Assembly (NCBI RefSeq): GCF_003173735.1
Contig: NZ_CP029551.1
Coordinates: 3,434,001 to 3,498,000 of the forward strand
DNA length: 64,000 nt
Source of the DNA: Methylobacterium radiodurans
Lineage (GTDB): Bacteria; Pseudomonadota; Alphaproteobacteria; Rhizobiales; Beijerinckiaceae
Direction: 5' to 3'
A program made the position numbers and the translations under genes. The first letter of the stretch is position 1; every line of letters starts with the position of its first letter. Shown one piece after another: positions 19,061 to 27,730 of this stretch. Under the pieces are notes generated by a model. That model saw only the letters and a program-made list of their open reading frames with translations. It did no database searches and was not told where the DNA came from.

Positions 19061-19819
19061 TCACAGATCCGCCGAGCGCCGGGACAGCTCAGCCCGCAAT
19101 TGCCGGGCGATGTCCTGGAGCGCGGCGTCGCGGCGGATGCGGGGACGCGGCAGGCCGATCCGGACCTCCGCGGCGATGCGGCCCGGGGGACCGGCGATCA
19201 CCACGACGCGGTCGGCGATGGTCACCGCCTCGTCGATGTCGTGGGTGACGAACAGCACCGTCTTGGCCGTCTCCTGGGTGATGCGCTGCAACTCGTCCTG
19301 CAGCCCCTCGCGGGTGAAGCTGTCGAGCGCCGAGAAGGGCTCGTCCATCAGCAGCACGTCGGGCTCGACCGCGAGCGCCCGCGCGATCGCGACGCGCTGG
19401 CGCTGGCCGCCGGAGAGCTGGTGCGGCCAGCGATCCCCGAAATCGGCGAGGCCGACCAGCGCCAGCATCGCGTGTGCCCGCGCCCGGCGCTGCGCCCGCG
19501 ACAGGCCCGAGCCTTCGAGGCCGAAGGCGACGTTGTCGATCACCCGGCGCCAGGGCAGCAGGCGCGCGTCCTGGAACACCATCGCCATCGGCGTGCGGCA
19601 ATCGGGCCGGGCGTGGATCTCCACCGTGCCGCCGCTCGGGCGGCTCAGATCCATCAGCACCCGCAAGAGGGTCGACTTGCCGACGCCGGACTCGCCCACG
19701 ATGACCAGAACCTCGCCGCGCACCACGCCGAGGTCGAGGGCATCGAGGACGACGTTGCGGCGCTCGCCCGTGCCGTAGACGAGGCTGAGGCCCCGGATGT
19801 CGATGATGGTGTCCGGCAT
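19061..19819 (-). CDS. ABC importer ATPase, nitrate/sulfonate/taurine family
   Basis: Powers the importer formed with the next two genes. 252 aa. Walker A GESGVGKSTLLRVL, Q loop VFQDARLLPW, signature LSGGQRQRVAIARAL, Walker B VLLMDEPFSALD and switch His in FVTHDIDEA are all intact. SsuB/TauB/NrtD-like by length and sequence. The ATG at 19819 lies one base after the permease stop, so this is the third gene of an SBP-permease-ATPase operon. Which substrate is carried is unknown. Confidence 0.93.
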   Translation of the reverse strand: MPDTIIDIRGLSLVYGTGERRNVVLDALDLGVVRGEVLVIVGESGVGKSTLLRVLMDLSRPSGGTVEIHARPDCRTPMAMVFQDARLLPWRRVIDNVAFGLEGSGLSRAQRRARAHAMLALVGLADFGDRWPHQLSGGQRQRVAIARALAVEPDVLLMDEPFSALDSFTREGLQDELQRITQETAKTVLFVTHDIDEAVTIADRVVVIAGPPGRIAAEVRIGLPRPRIRRDAALQDIARQLRAELSRRSADL

Positions 19820-19820
19820 C

Positions 19821-20573
19821 TCAGGCCCGCCAGCGCAGGAGCCAGCCCTGGAGGGCGACGAAGGCGGAATCGAACAGGCCGTAGAGCCCGGCCATGGTCA
19901 GCATGTAGACCACCACGATGTCCGTGGAGAGGAGCGAGGAGGCCTGCATCATGCGCTGGCCGACGCCCGGCACGCCGAAGATCTCGGCGGCCACCACCGC
20001 CATCCAGGCCTGGCCGAGCGCGGTGCGCAGGCCGACCAGGATGCCGGGGGTCGCGGCGGGCAGCAGGATCTTGACGAGGCGCTGGAGAGGGCCGCGGAAG
20101 CCGAAGGCCTGTGCCACCTCGACGAGGTCGCGGTCGACGCCCCGCACCGCGCCCTGGGTTGCGAAGAACACGATCCAGAACACGCCCACCGCGATGATGA
20201 ACACCGCAGCCGACGGCTCGACGCCGAACCAGATGATCGCGAAGGGCACCCAGGCCAGCCCCGGGATCGGGCGGAGCAGCCGCACCACCCAGGCGGTCGC
20301 CGCCTCGAAGCCGCGCGACATGCCGGCCACCAGCCCGAGACCGATCCCGGCGCCCGCGCCGCAGGCCAGCCCCGCCACGTAGTGGCTGAGGCTCGACAGC
20401 ACCGCCGCCGTCCAGACGCCGAGTGCGATCTCGCGCCCGAAGGCGGCGGGGATCGTGCTCGGCGGCGGCAGGAAGGCCGGATTGATCAGGCCGAGCCGGG
20501 GCGCGGCCTCCCAGATGCCGAGGAAGACCGCCAGCCCCGCCGCGGCGAGCAGCGTCGCGCGGAAGCGTGTCAT
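19821..20573 (-). CDS. ABC importer permease, nitrate/sulfonate/taurine family
   Basis: Inner-membrane channel subunit, 250 aa with about six helices. The first is at LLAAAGLAVFLGIWEAAP. The family EAA-like coupling loop reads EVAQAFGFRGPLQRLVKILLP (here VEVAQAFGFRGPLQRLVKIL), and GLRTALGQAWMAVVAAEIFG follows, as in SsuC/TauC. The start at ATG 20573 overlaps the binding-protein stop (ATGA 20570-20573); upstream open frame is shadow. Confidence 0.92.
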   Translation of the reverse strand: MTRFRATLLAAAGLAVFLGIWEAAPRLGLINPAFLPPPSTIPAAFGREIALGVWTAAVLSSLSHYVAGLACGAGAGIGLGLVAGMSRGFEAATAWVVRLLRPIPGLAWVPFAIIWFGVEPSAAVFIIAVGVFWIVFFATQGAVRGVDRDLVEVAQAFGFRGPLQRLVKILLPAATPGILVGLRTALGQAWMAVVAAEIFGVPGVGQRMMQASSLLSTDIVVVYMLTMAGLYGLFDSAFVALQGWLLRWRA

Positions 20574-21604
20574 CGTGCCGGCTGCGCCGCCTTCTCGTAG
20601 TAGGAGGGGACGAACAGGCCGTCGACCGGAACCGCCTTGTCGAGGGTGCCGATGCTGACCTGATAATCCTGCATCGCCTTCGTGGCCTCCACGATCACCC
20701 GCGGGTCGGCGGTGAACTTGGCGGCCGGCGAGGTGATGGCCCGGCGGATGGTGGCGACGTCGGTGATGCCCTTGCCGAGCGCCTGCTCGACGGCCGGCGC
20801 CGCGCGGTCGGGATCGGTCTTGAGGGTCTGGGTCGCCTTGACCAGCGCGTCCACGAGGCCCTGCACCGCGGCCGGGTTCTTGTCCGCGAAGGCGCCCGAG
20901 ACGGCCACCACCGTGCCCGGCTGGTCGGGGAACATCTCGGCGCCCGTGGCGATCAGCTTGATCGCCGGGTTGCGCTCCTGGACGATGGTCAGCGCCGGCT
21001 CGCGGATCGAGGCGCCGTCGACCGCGCCGGCGAGCAGGGCCTGCTGGGTCGCGTCGATGCCCATGGCGACGACCTGCACGTCCGCCTTGTCGGCCTTGGC
21101 GGCCTGCCAGAGCCAGTGCTGGAGCGTGGTGTTGGGCACCGAGCCCGGCGGCTGGGTGGCGAGCCGGGCCGGGCGGTTCTCCTTGGCCTTGAACTGGCGC
21201 AGCGCCTCGGCCTTGTCGGGGGCGGCGGCGAAGTAGGGGGCGAGCTTGGGGCCGGCCACGAACACCATCTCCTCGATCGCCGTGGCGGCGACCACCCGCA
21301 CGTCGATGCCCTTCGAGCGGGCGACCGCGAGCGGCGCGATGCCCGCGACGTAGACGTCGATGGTGCCCGACGCCAGCGCCTGGATCATGTTCGGCCCGGA
21401 CTCGAAGGTGGTGAAGGCGGGGGTCAGCCCCGCCTGCTTCAGCCCGCCCTCGCGGTCGGCGACGAAGACCGGCGCGGCGCCGATCACCGGGATCACGCCG
21501 ATGCGGACCGGGACGGCGCTCTGCGCGAGCGCTTGGGTGCCGAATTGGGCGGAGAGGAGGGCGGCCGCGGCGAGCGTGGCCAGGGCGGTGAGCGCCGAGC
21601 GCAT
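20570..21604 (-). CDS. ABC importer periplasmic binding protein (SsuA/TauA-like)
   Basis: 344 aa with a Sec signal peptide (MRSALTALATLAAAALLSAQ, cleavage near ALAQ at 25-28). The mature part is an NMT1/SsuA-type fold: VRIGVIPVIGAAPVFVADRE, FTTFESGPNMIQALASGTID and DGASIREPALTIVQERNP (the hinge and pocket regions). Sulfonates, taurine, nitrate, pyrimidine precursors or other small anions and amines are possible ligands; the pocket cannot be read from sequence. It is the first gene of the operon. No regulator lies next to it. Confidence 0.9.
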   Translation of the reverse strand: MRSALTALATLAAAALLSAQFGTQALAQSAVPVRIGVIPVIGAAPVFVADREGGLKQAGLTPAFTTFESGPNMIQALASGTIDVYVAGIAPLAVARSKGIDVRVVAATAIEEMVFVAGPKLAPYFAAAPDKAEALRQFKAKENRPARLATQPPGSVPNTTLQHWLWQAAKADKADVQVVAMGIDATQQALLAGAVDGASIREPALTIVQERNPAIKLIATGAEMFPDQPGTVVAVSGAFADKNPAAVQGLVDALVKATQTLKTDPDRAAPAVEQALGKGITDVATIRRAITSPAAKFTADPRVIVEATKAMQDYQVSIGTLDKAVPVDGLFVPSYYEKAAQPAR

Positions 21605-21814
21605 GGGCGGGGTCCGTTCGTGAGGTTTGCGCGCGCCATGCCACAGGCGGGGCCGGCTGCAAACCGCAGAGGCCCGAAAACAGGGCGGCGATCAACCGGC
21701 CCGATCAACAAATCGGGATTTCACAACAAAATCCGCCCCCGCGCACGGGGATCACTATCGATACGGAGAGCCTTCTTCTACGTGGTCGGTCCAAATCAGA
21801 TCTCTCTTCCCGGC

Positions 21815-21976
21815 ATGCTCACCATGATCAGTCTCGCCTGCATCGCTGGCGGCGTGGGTCTCGCCGCCTTGTCGCTGCGCCGCCCGGACCGCGCCGCCAG
21901 CCTGGAGCGCTGGAGCGGCATCTGTCTGCTGACCGGGCTCGGCCTGCTCGGCTTCGCCCTGCACGCCAGCCGCTGA
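21815..21976 (+). CDS. Small two-helix membrane protein, hypothetical
   Basis: 53 aa (MLTMISLACIAGGVGLAALS, then a polar loop with RRPDRAAS, then a second helix GICLLTGLGLLGFALHASR). A second ATG at 21824 is possible. No ribosome site is obvious. Composition differs clearly from shadow frames, which favours a real gene. Function unknown. The 210 bases upstream, to the divergent binding-protein gene, show AT-rich promoter-like sequence near 21715-21770. Confidence 0.5.
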   Translation: MLTMISLACIAGGVGLAALSLRRPDRAASLERWSGICLLTGLGLLGFALHASR

Positions 21977-22096
21977 GCCCGGAAGAGGGGGGACGCCCCA
22001 CGCGTGGGAACGCCCTGGGGTGCGACCCGTTGTCAGGCGGCTGCGGGATTCCGGTCCCGCGACGAACCCGGCCCCGGAGCGAAAAGGAGTTCCGCC

Positions 22097-22510
22097 ATGA
22101 GCCTTCTCGGAAGCATCGTCAGCAAGATCCTGCACCCGTTCGGCGGCGGCAGCGCGGAGGCCGCCCCCTCGGAGTCGAGCAACCCGACCTCGACCGCGAC
22201 CACGGGCAGCACCGGTTCGGGCGGCGCCGCGGCCCCGGCCGGCGGGGGCGGAAAGGTCGATGTCGAGCAGGTGCTCAACGACATGGCCGCCAAGAACCCG
22301 CAGCAGCTGAACTGGCGCACCTCGATCGTGGACCTGATGAAGCTCCTCGACCTCGATTCGAGCCTCACCGCCCGCAAGCAGCTCGCCGACGAGCTGCACT
22401 ACACCGGCGACAAGGACGACTCGGCCACGATGAACGTCTGGCTGCACAAGCAGGTGATCAAGAAGCTCGAGGAGAACGGCGGCAAGGTGCCGGCCGACCT
22501 GAAGGATTGA
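22097..22510 (+). CDS. DUF3597 family protein
   Basis: 137 aa from ATG 22097, with AAAAGGAG eight bases upstream. The N-terminal MSLLGSIVSKILHPFGGG is amphipathic. A Ser/Thr/Gly/Ala linker (about 20-50) leads to the DUF3597 core (VDVEQVLNDMAAKNPQQLNW, then SIVDLMKLLDLDSSLTARK, then LHKQVIKKLEENGGKVPADL). The family is cytoplasmic and of unknown function, common in alphaproteobacteria, with a resemblance to LysM-associated small stress proteins that I would not press. Expressed alone; hairpins follow. Confidence 0.9.
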   Translation: MSLLGSIVSKILHPFGGGSAEAAPSESSNPTSTATTGSTGSGGAAAPAGGGGKVDVEQVLNDMAAKNPQQLNWRTSIVDLMKLLDLDSSLTARKQLADELHYTGDKDDSATMNVWLHKQVIKKLEENGGKVPADLKD

Positions 22511-22530
22511 TCCTTCTTGGACAGTCACCG

Positions 22531-22577
22531 CCCGCGCCGATGAGGGCGCGGGTCCCCTCTCCCGCGCGGGAGAGGGG
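22531..22577. repeat. Tandem palindromes between convergent genes
   Basis: Two palindromes: CCCGCGCC/GGCGCGGG (22531-22538 with 22545-22552, 6-base loop) and the uninterrupted 24-bp palindrome CCCCTCTCCCGC/GCGGGAGAGGGG (22554-22577). The second belongs to the ccctctcc/ggagaggg family found several more times in the window. They lie between the DUF3597 stop and the convergent ABC ATPase stop, so they may act as a two-way terminator. Confidence 0.8.
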
Positions 22578-22630
22578 GCGCGCTTCAGGCCCGGCTCTCC
22601 GCTGAGGTCGGCGCCAGGACCGCCCGATGT

Positions 22631-23431
22631 TTACGCCGCCAGCGCCGGCTTCGCGTGGCGGGCGTAGAGGAACTCCAGCACCTCCGCCCGGCAATGGACG
22701 TAGGTCTGGTCCTCGACGAGCTCCAGCCGGCGCCGCGGCCGGGCGAGCGGCACGGGCAGGATCTCGCCGATCGTGGCCGAGGGCCCGTTCGTCATCATCA
22801 CGATGCGGTCCGAGAGCAGCACCGCCTCGTCCACGTCGTGGGTGATCATGATGACGGTGTTCCTGAGCCGCACCTGGATCTCCATGAGCTGATCCTGGAG
22901 ATGCGCCCGGGTCAGCGCGTCGAGCGCGCCGAAGGGCTCGTCCATCAGCAGCACGGTCGGCTCCATGGCGAGCGCCCGGGCGATGCCGACGCGCTGCTTC
23001 ATGCCGCCCGAGATCTCGTTCGGGCGCTTCTCGGCCGCGTGCATCATGTTGACCAGCGCGAGATTGTGCTCGACCCAGGCCGCCCGCTCCGCGCGCGACT
23101 TCTTCCTGGCCAGCACCTTGTCGACGGCGAGCGCCACGTTCTCGCGCACGGTGAGCCAGGGCAGGAGCGAGTGGTTCTGGAACACCACCGCCCGCTCGGG
23201 GCCCGGGCTCGACACCTCCTTGCCGTCGAGCAGCACGCAGCCGGTCGAGGCCTTGAGCAGGCCCGCCACGATGTTGAGCACCGTGGACTTGCCGCAGCCC
23301 GAATGCCCGATGATCGAAACGAACTCGCCCTTGTCGAGCTTGAGGTTCACGTCGCGCAGAACCTCGGTCGTCTTGCCGCCCCGGGTGAAGCTGATGCCGA
23401 CCTGCGAGAGGTCGAGATGTGCGGTTGCCAT
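22631..23431 (-). CDS. Nitrate-type ABC importer ATPase (NrtD-like)
   Basis: 266 aa. Walker A GHSGCGKSTVLNIV, Q loop VVFQNHSLLPW, signature EISGGMKQRVGIARAL, Walker B VLLMDEPFGALD and switch MITHDVDEAVLLSDRIV are intact. The sequence from LLPWLTVRENVALAVD on resembles NrtC/NrtD, with no fused binding domain (which separates it from NrtC). It is the last gene of the nrtA-nrtB-nrtD order, 13 bases after the permease. Confidence 0.92.
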   Translation of the reverse strand: MATAHLDLSQVGISFTRGGKTTEVLRDVNLKLDKGEFVSIIGHSGCGKSTVLNIVAGLLKASTGCVLLDGKEVSSPGPERAVVFQNHSLLPWLTVRENVALAVDKVLARKKSRAERAAWVEHNLALVNMMHAAEKRPNEISGGMKQRVGIARALAMEPTVLLMDEPFGALDALTRAHLQDQLMEIQVRLRNTVIMITHDVDEAVLLSDRIVMMTNGPSATIGEILPVPLARPRRRLELVEDQTYVHCRAEVLEFLYARHAKPALAA

Positions 23432-23444
23432 GTCTGGCCCTCCC

Positions 23445-24314
23445 TCAGGCCGCGCTGGTGCCGCGGGTGACGAGGCTGCCTGCCGCCGCCACCAGCCGGT
23501 CGAGGATGAAGCCGATCACGCCGACATAGACGAGCGCGACGATGATCTCGGAGATGTGCGACGAGTTCCAGGCGTCCCAGATGAAGAAGCCGATGCCGAC
23601 GCCGCCGATCAGCATCTCGGCCGCCACGATCGCGAGCCAGGACAGGCCGACGCCGATGCGGAGCCCCGTGAAGATGTAGGGGGCCGCGGACGGCAGCATC
23701 ACCTTGAGGAAGAACTCGGCCGGGTTCAGCCGGATGACGGCGGCGACGTTGCGGTAATCCTGCGGGATGTTGCGGATGCCGACCGCGGTGTTGATGATGA
23801 TCGGCCAGATCGAGGTGATGAAGATCACGAAGATCGCCGAGGGCTGGCCGTCCCGGAATGCGGCGAGCGAGAGCGGCAGCCAGGCGAGCGGCGGGATCGT
23901 GCGCAGCACCTGGAAGATCGGGTCGAGGCCGCGCATCGCCCACTCGGACTGTCCGACGAGCGTACCCAGCATCACGCCCGCGACGACCGCGAGGCAGAAG
24001 CCGAGCGCGACGCGCTGGAGGCTGGCGGTGATGTGCCAGAACAGCCCCTTGTCGGTGCCGCCGTTGTCGAAGAACGGGTCCGAGATGATGGGCCAGGCCT
24101 CCGAGAGCACCCGCGAGGGCGGGGGCAGGCCGGCGGTCGGGCGTGAGCAGGCGACCTCCCAGAACAGCAGGAAGGCGGCCAGCACCACGAGCGGCGGAAT
24201 CACCCGGGCGCCGAGCGCCCGGAGATCCTTGCCCGTGATCCGGGGCAGGCGGCGGGACTTGACCGCGGCACTGTCGCGCGCGGCCGTGCCCAGGGTGGCG
24301 GAGGTGGCGGCCAT
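23445..24314 (-). CDS. nrtB: Nitrate-type ABC importer permease (NrtB-like)
   Basis: 289 aa with a 35-residue polar N-terminus and about six membrane helices beginning at VIPPLVVLAAFLLFWEVACS. Family features are LRTIPPLAWLPLSLAAFRDG, NVAAVIRLNPAEFFLKVMLP (coupling loop) and LRIGVGLSWLAIVAAEML. The ATG at 24314 overlaps the binding-protein stop (TGATG). The lead-in open frame up to 26036 is shadow of nrtA. It carries nitrate, nitrite or cyanate across the inner membrane, by homology. Confidence 0.91.
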   Translation of the reverse strand: MAATSATLGTAARDSAAVKSRRLPRITGKDLRALGARVIPPLVVLAAFLLFWEVACSRPTAGLPPPSRVLSEAWPIISDPFFDNGGTDKGLFWHITASLQRVALGFCLAVVAGVMLGTLVGQSEWAMRGLDPIFQVLRTIPPLAWLPLSLAAFRDGQPSAIFVIFITSIWPIIINTAVGIRNIPQDYRNVAAVIRLNPAEFFLKVMLPSAAPYIFTGLRIGVGLSWLAIVAAEMLIGGVGIGFFIWDAWNSSHISEIIVALVYVGVIGFILDRLVAAAGSLVTRGTSAA

Positions 24315-25603
24315 CAGGCGATCCTCTTGATGCCGAGCCCGGCGAGGTAGGCGGCGGGGTCCGCGGGGTCGAAGACCTTGCCGTCGAAGAAGGTCTCCTT
24401 GCCGCGGGAGGTCGAGGTCGGGATGTCGGTGACGCCGAGCGCCTTGGCGGCCTCGCGCCAGATGTCCTCGCGGTTCACCTTGGCGATGAGCGCCTTGGTG
24501 TCGGTGGTCGCCTCGAACTTGCCCCAGCGGATGTCCTCGGTGAGGAACCAGAGGTCGTGGGACTGGAACGGGTAGGAGGCGTGGTCGCGCCAGAACTTCA
24601 TCACGAAGGGGCTGTTCTCGACCACGCGCCCGTCGCCGTAATCGATCGTGCCCTTGATGCGGCCGGCCACGTCCGCCACCGGGACGTTCATCCACTGGCG
24701 CTTGGCGGCGATCTGCGCGACCTCGTCCTTGTTCTCGGGCCGGTCGCACCAGGCTTGCGCCTCCAGCACCGCCATGGTCAGGGCCTTCGTGGCGTTCGGG
24801 TACTTCTCGACGAAGGCGGCGCGGAGCGCGAAGGCCTTCTCGGGATGGTCCTTCCAGAGCTCGCCGGTGGTGAGCGCGGTGTAGCCCAGCCCCTGCTGCA
24901 CGAGCTGCGCGTTCCAGGGCTCGCCGACGCAGAAGGCGTCCATCGTGCCGACCTTCATGTTCGCCACCATCTGGGGCGGGGGCACCACGATGGTCTCGAT
25001 GTCCTTGTCGGGGTCGATGCCGCCGGCCGCGAGCCAGTAGCGGATCCAGAGGTCGTGGGTGCCGCCCGGGAAGGTCATGGCGGCCTTCACGGACTTGCCG
25101 GCGGCCTTCTTCTTCTCGGTGGCGGCGCGGAAGACCTTGGAGTCGAGCGCGACCTTGGCGTCGAGATACTCCTTGGCGACCGAGATGCACTGGCCGTTGG
25201 TGTTGAGCCGCGCCAGGATGTGCATCGGCACCGGCACGTTGTTCTGCGTCACCTTGCCGGCCGAGATCAGGTAGGGCATCGGCGTGAGGATATGGGCGCC
25301 GTCGATGCCGTTGCCCTCGGAGCCGAGCACGAGGTTGTCGCGGGTCGTGCCCCAGGAGGCCTGCTTCAGCACCTCGACGTCGGGCATGCCGTGCTTGGCG
25401 AAGAACCCCTTCTCCTTGGCGACGAAGAGCGGGCTCGCGTCGGTGAGCGCGATGAAGCCGAGCTTGGCCCCCTTCACCTCCGGCCCCGCGCCCTGCGCGA
25501 AGGCGCCGCCGGGGAGCGCCAGCCGCGCGGCGGCCGTCAGCGACAGGGCGGCGGCCACGCCCTTGAGGATGCTGCGCCGGGTCTTCGACTCGCCGTTCTG
25601 CAT
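24314..25603 (-). CDS. nrtA: Nitrate-type ABC substrate-binding protein (NrtA-like)
   Basis: 429 aa, the normal NrtA/CmpA length. It begins MQNGESKTRRSILKGVAAAL, with a twin-arginine-type signal ending near GGAFAQG. The mature part has VKGAKLGFIALTDASPLFVA, FFAKHGMPDVEVLKQASWG, ILTPMPYLISAGK, TFPGGTHDLWIRYWLAAGG and DAFCVGEPWNAQLV, all NrtA landmarks. The start is ATG 25603; the open frame extends to 25801 without a likely start. The TAT-like signal suggests export of the folded protein, seen also in other NrtA proteins. No nitrate reductase gene is adjacent. Confidence 0.9.
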   Translation of the reverse strand: MQNGESKTRRSILKGVAAALSLTAAARLALPGGAFAQGAGPEVKGAKLGFIALTDASPLFVAKEKGFFAKHGMPDVEVLKQASWGTTRDNLVLGSEGNGIDGAHILTPMPYLISAGKVTQNNVPVPMHILARLNTNGQCISVAKEYLDAKVALDSKVFRAATEKKKAAGKSVKAAMTFPGGTHDLWIRYWLAAGGIDPDKDIETIVVPPPQMVANMKVGTMDAFCVGEPWNAQLVQQGLGYTALTTGELWKDHPEKAFALRAAFVEKYPNATKALTMAVLEAQAWCDRPENKDEVAQIAAKRQWMNVPVADVAGRIKGTIDYGDGRVVENSPFVMKFWRDHASYPFQSHDLWFLTEDIRWGKFEATTDTKALIAKVNREDIWREAAKALGVTDIPTSTSRGKETFFDGKVFDPADPAAYLAGLGIKRIA

Positions 25604-26087
25604 GTATCTGCCTCGAGAAACAGGAATTGCCGGCCGCCGACCCGCGCAGCGATGCACACCGCCGGCCGCGGCCCTGAGGCGCGGGACGGGAGGGATCGCG
25701 ACAGCGGCGTTGCTGGCGGAGGGCGGTGCCGTCGCCTTTGACGGACACGGGGTCGTGAGCAGGTTCCGTGCCAACCGAGGTTTGCGTCCCGCCTCGCGCA
25801 CGCGCGCGGACGGCCGGCCGAGCCGCCCGCAACCGGATTGTGCGCGCCTGAAAAAGCGGCACTTCGCGTCGCGAACGGCCCCCTTCCGGCGCCGCGCGCC
25901 CGGCGCATGGGCAGATCCGGTGCGGACACACGGTGGGGGAGGTCCGATGCGGCGGACTCGGCGCGCCCTGCGACGTCGCCCGCGGCGGTCGTCCCGACTC
26001 CATCGCGCCGCGAAATAGTGCCGGACCGCTGGGCAAACGGGGGCGGCTGCACTAGGGCGGGCGCGTCCTCAGTTCAGGCCGCGTCCC
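25604..26087. other. Long divergent intergenic region before nrtA and the MHS transporter
   Basis: 484 bases without a convincing gene; frames crossing it are Arg/Pro-rich shadows. It must hold the promoters of both divergent units. I looked for a sigma-54 site (TGGCAC-N5-TTGCA) for nitrogen control and found no clear match; the nearest sequence is around 25858-25866. The length leaves room for a leader RNA in front of nrtA. Confidence 0.4.
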
Positions 26088-27371
26088 ATGCTCCAGACCG
26101 CACCCGTCCCGCCGACCTCGGCCCGCCGCATCCTCACGGCGAGCTTCGTCGGCACGGCGATCGAGTTCTACGACTTCTACATCTACGCCACCGCCGCCGC
26201 CCTGGTGATCGGGCCGGTCTTCTTCCCGCCGGGCGAGCCCGGCGTGCAGCTGCTCGCAGCGTTCGCCACCTTCGCGATCGCCTTCCTGGCGCGCCCGATC
26301 GGCGCGGCGCTCTTCGGGCATTTCGGCGACCGCATCGGCCGCAAGGCGACGCTCGTCGCCTCGCTGATGATCATGGGCCTCTCGACGGTGCTGATCGGCT
26401 GCCTGCCGACCTACGCCACCGCGGGCTGGCTCGCGCCCGCAGCGCTGTGCATCCTGCGCTTCGGCCAGGGGCTCGGCTTCGGCGGCGAGTGGGGCGGGGC
26501 GGCGCTCCTGGCGGTGGAGAACGCGCCGCCGGGCAAACGGGCCTGGTACGGCATCTTCCCGCAGCTCGGCGCACCGGTCGGCTTCATCCTGGCCAATACC
26601 TGCTTCCTGGCGCTGAGCTTCGGGCTGAGCCCCGAGGCCTTCCAGAGCTGGGGCTGGCGCCTGCCGTTCCTGGCCTCGGCGGTGCTCGTCGGCGTCGGCC
26701 TCTACGTGCGCCTCGCGCTCACCGAGACGCCCGCCTTCAAGGCGGCGCTCGCCCGGGCCGAGCCCGAGAAGGTGCCGCTCGCCACCGTGGTCACGCAGCA
26801 CACGCGGGCGATCCTGCTCGGCACCTTTGCGATGGTGGCCTGCTACGCGGTGTTCTACCTCTCGACCGTGTTCGCACTGGGCTACGGCACGGGAACCCTC
26901 GGCTACACGCGGCCAACCTTCCTGCTCTTCGAGTGCATCGCCGTCTGCTTCATGGGCCTCGGCATTCCGCTCTCGGGCTGGGCGGCAGACCGGTTCGGGC
27001 GGCGCCCCGTGGTGATGTCGGGCACCCTCTTCACGATGTTCCTCGGCCTCCTGCTCGGGCCGATGCTGGGCTCGGGCTCGTGGCCGCTGGTGCTCGGCTT
27101 CCTCTGCCTCGGCCTCTTCGCGATGGGCTGGATCTTCGGGCCGATGGGGGCGCTGCTGCCGGAGCTGTTCCCGACCCGGGTGCGCTACACGGGCGCCTCG
27201 GTGACCTACAACCTCGCGGGCATCATCGGCGCCTCGGCGGCGCCCTACTTGGCGCAGAGCCTCGTGGCGATGGGCGGCATCGCCTGGGTGGGTGCCTATC
27301 TGGGAATCGCCGCCGCGATGAGCTTCGTCGCGGTGCTGCTGATGCCCGAGACCGCGCGGCAGGCGGTGTAG
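26088..27371 (+). CDS. MFS transporter, metabolite:H+ symporter family
   Basis: 427 aa, 12 predicted helices. It begins with the MHS signature TASFVGTAIEFYDFYIYATA and has the MFS loop motif GHFGDRIGRKATL between helices 2 and 3, GFGGEWGGAALLAVENAP near helix 5, and the second-half loop AADRFGRRPVVMSG. Known MHS members carry citrate, ketoglutarate, shikimate, proline/betaine or other carboxylates with protons; the substrate here is not decided. The ATG at 26088 fits the family N-terminus. A large inverted repeat lies directly after it. Confidence 0.9.
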   Translation: MLQTAPVPPTSARRILTASFVGTAIEFYDFYIYATAAALVIGPVFFPPGEPGVQLLAAFATFAIAFLARPIGAALFGHFGDRIGRKATLVASLMIMGLSTVLIGCLPTYATAGWLAPAALCILRFGQGLGFGGEWGGAALLAVENAPPGKRAWYGIFPQLGAPVGFILANTCFLALSFGLSPEAFQSWGWRLPFLASAVLVGVGLYVRLALTETPAFKAALARAEPEKVPLATVVTQHTRAILLGTFAMVACYAVFYLSTVFALGYGTGTLGYTRPTFLLFECIAVCFMGLGIPLSGWAADRFGRRPVVMSGTLFTMFLGLLLGPMLGSGSWPLVLGFLCLGLFAMGWIFGPMGALLPELFPTRVRYTGASVTYNLAGIIGASAAPYLAQSLVAMGGIAWVGAYLGIAAAMSFVAVLLMPETARQAV

Positions 27372-27380
27372 CGCCGACAT

Positions 27381-27563
27381 TTTCCCTCCCCCCTCTGCGG
27401 GGGAGGGTGGGCCGGCCGTCAGGCCGGGTCGGGAGAGGGGAACCCGGCTTCAAGAAGAGGGTGCAACCTTCATGCAGGCTAAAGCTCCATCCTGAAGCGT
27501 TCACCCCTCTCCCGACCCTCGCTCACACGAGGGCCACCCTCCCCCGCAGAGGGGGGAGGGAAA
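27381..27563. repeat. 183-bp inverted-repeat element
   Basis: A perfect 30-base inverted repeat (27381-27410 with 27534-27563) surrounds a second perfect 15-base pair, GGGTCGGGAGAGGGG (27426-27440) with CCCCTCTCCCGACCC (27504-27518), and a central loop of about 60 bases. Each arm is a ccctccccc/ggagaggg-type unit of the family seen elsewhere in the window, placed head to head. It lies between the convergent transporter and the small gene at 27575. It resembles paired REP/BIME elements and could form one long hairpin in RNA. Confidence 0.85.
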
Positions 27564-27574
27564 TTACGAGAGGC

Positions 27575-27670
27575 TCAGTACGGGCGGGTGCGGTGGCTCG
27601 GCGAGCCGTAGCGGCGGCGCAGCCAGGAGACGACGCGGGGGAGCAGGAAGGCGAGCAGGAGCTTGCGCAT
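27575..27670 (-). CDS. Small basic peptide (31 aa)
   Basis: MRKLLLAFLLPRVVSWLRRR is followed by YGSPSHRTRPY: a hydrophobic/amphipathic helix with a basic tail. GAGG lies five bases before the ATG at 27670. It is downstream of xthA on the same strand (60 bases). No family recognised; the length makes the call tentative. Confidence 0.4.
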   Translation of the reverse strand: MRKLLLAFLLPRVVSWLRRRYGSPSHRTRPY

Positions 27671-27730
27671 GAGGGCCTCATCAACGGTTCGTGATGCCCG
27701 GCAATGCGCGAGGCGGGGCCTGCGTTCCCC

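Noticed and set aside
25604..26087. Sigma-54 promoter for nrtA
   Set aside because: No TGGCAC-N5-TTGCA match on the minus strand. The best candidate lacks the conserved GG/GC spacing.
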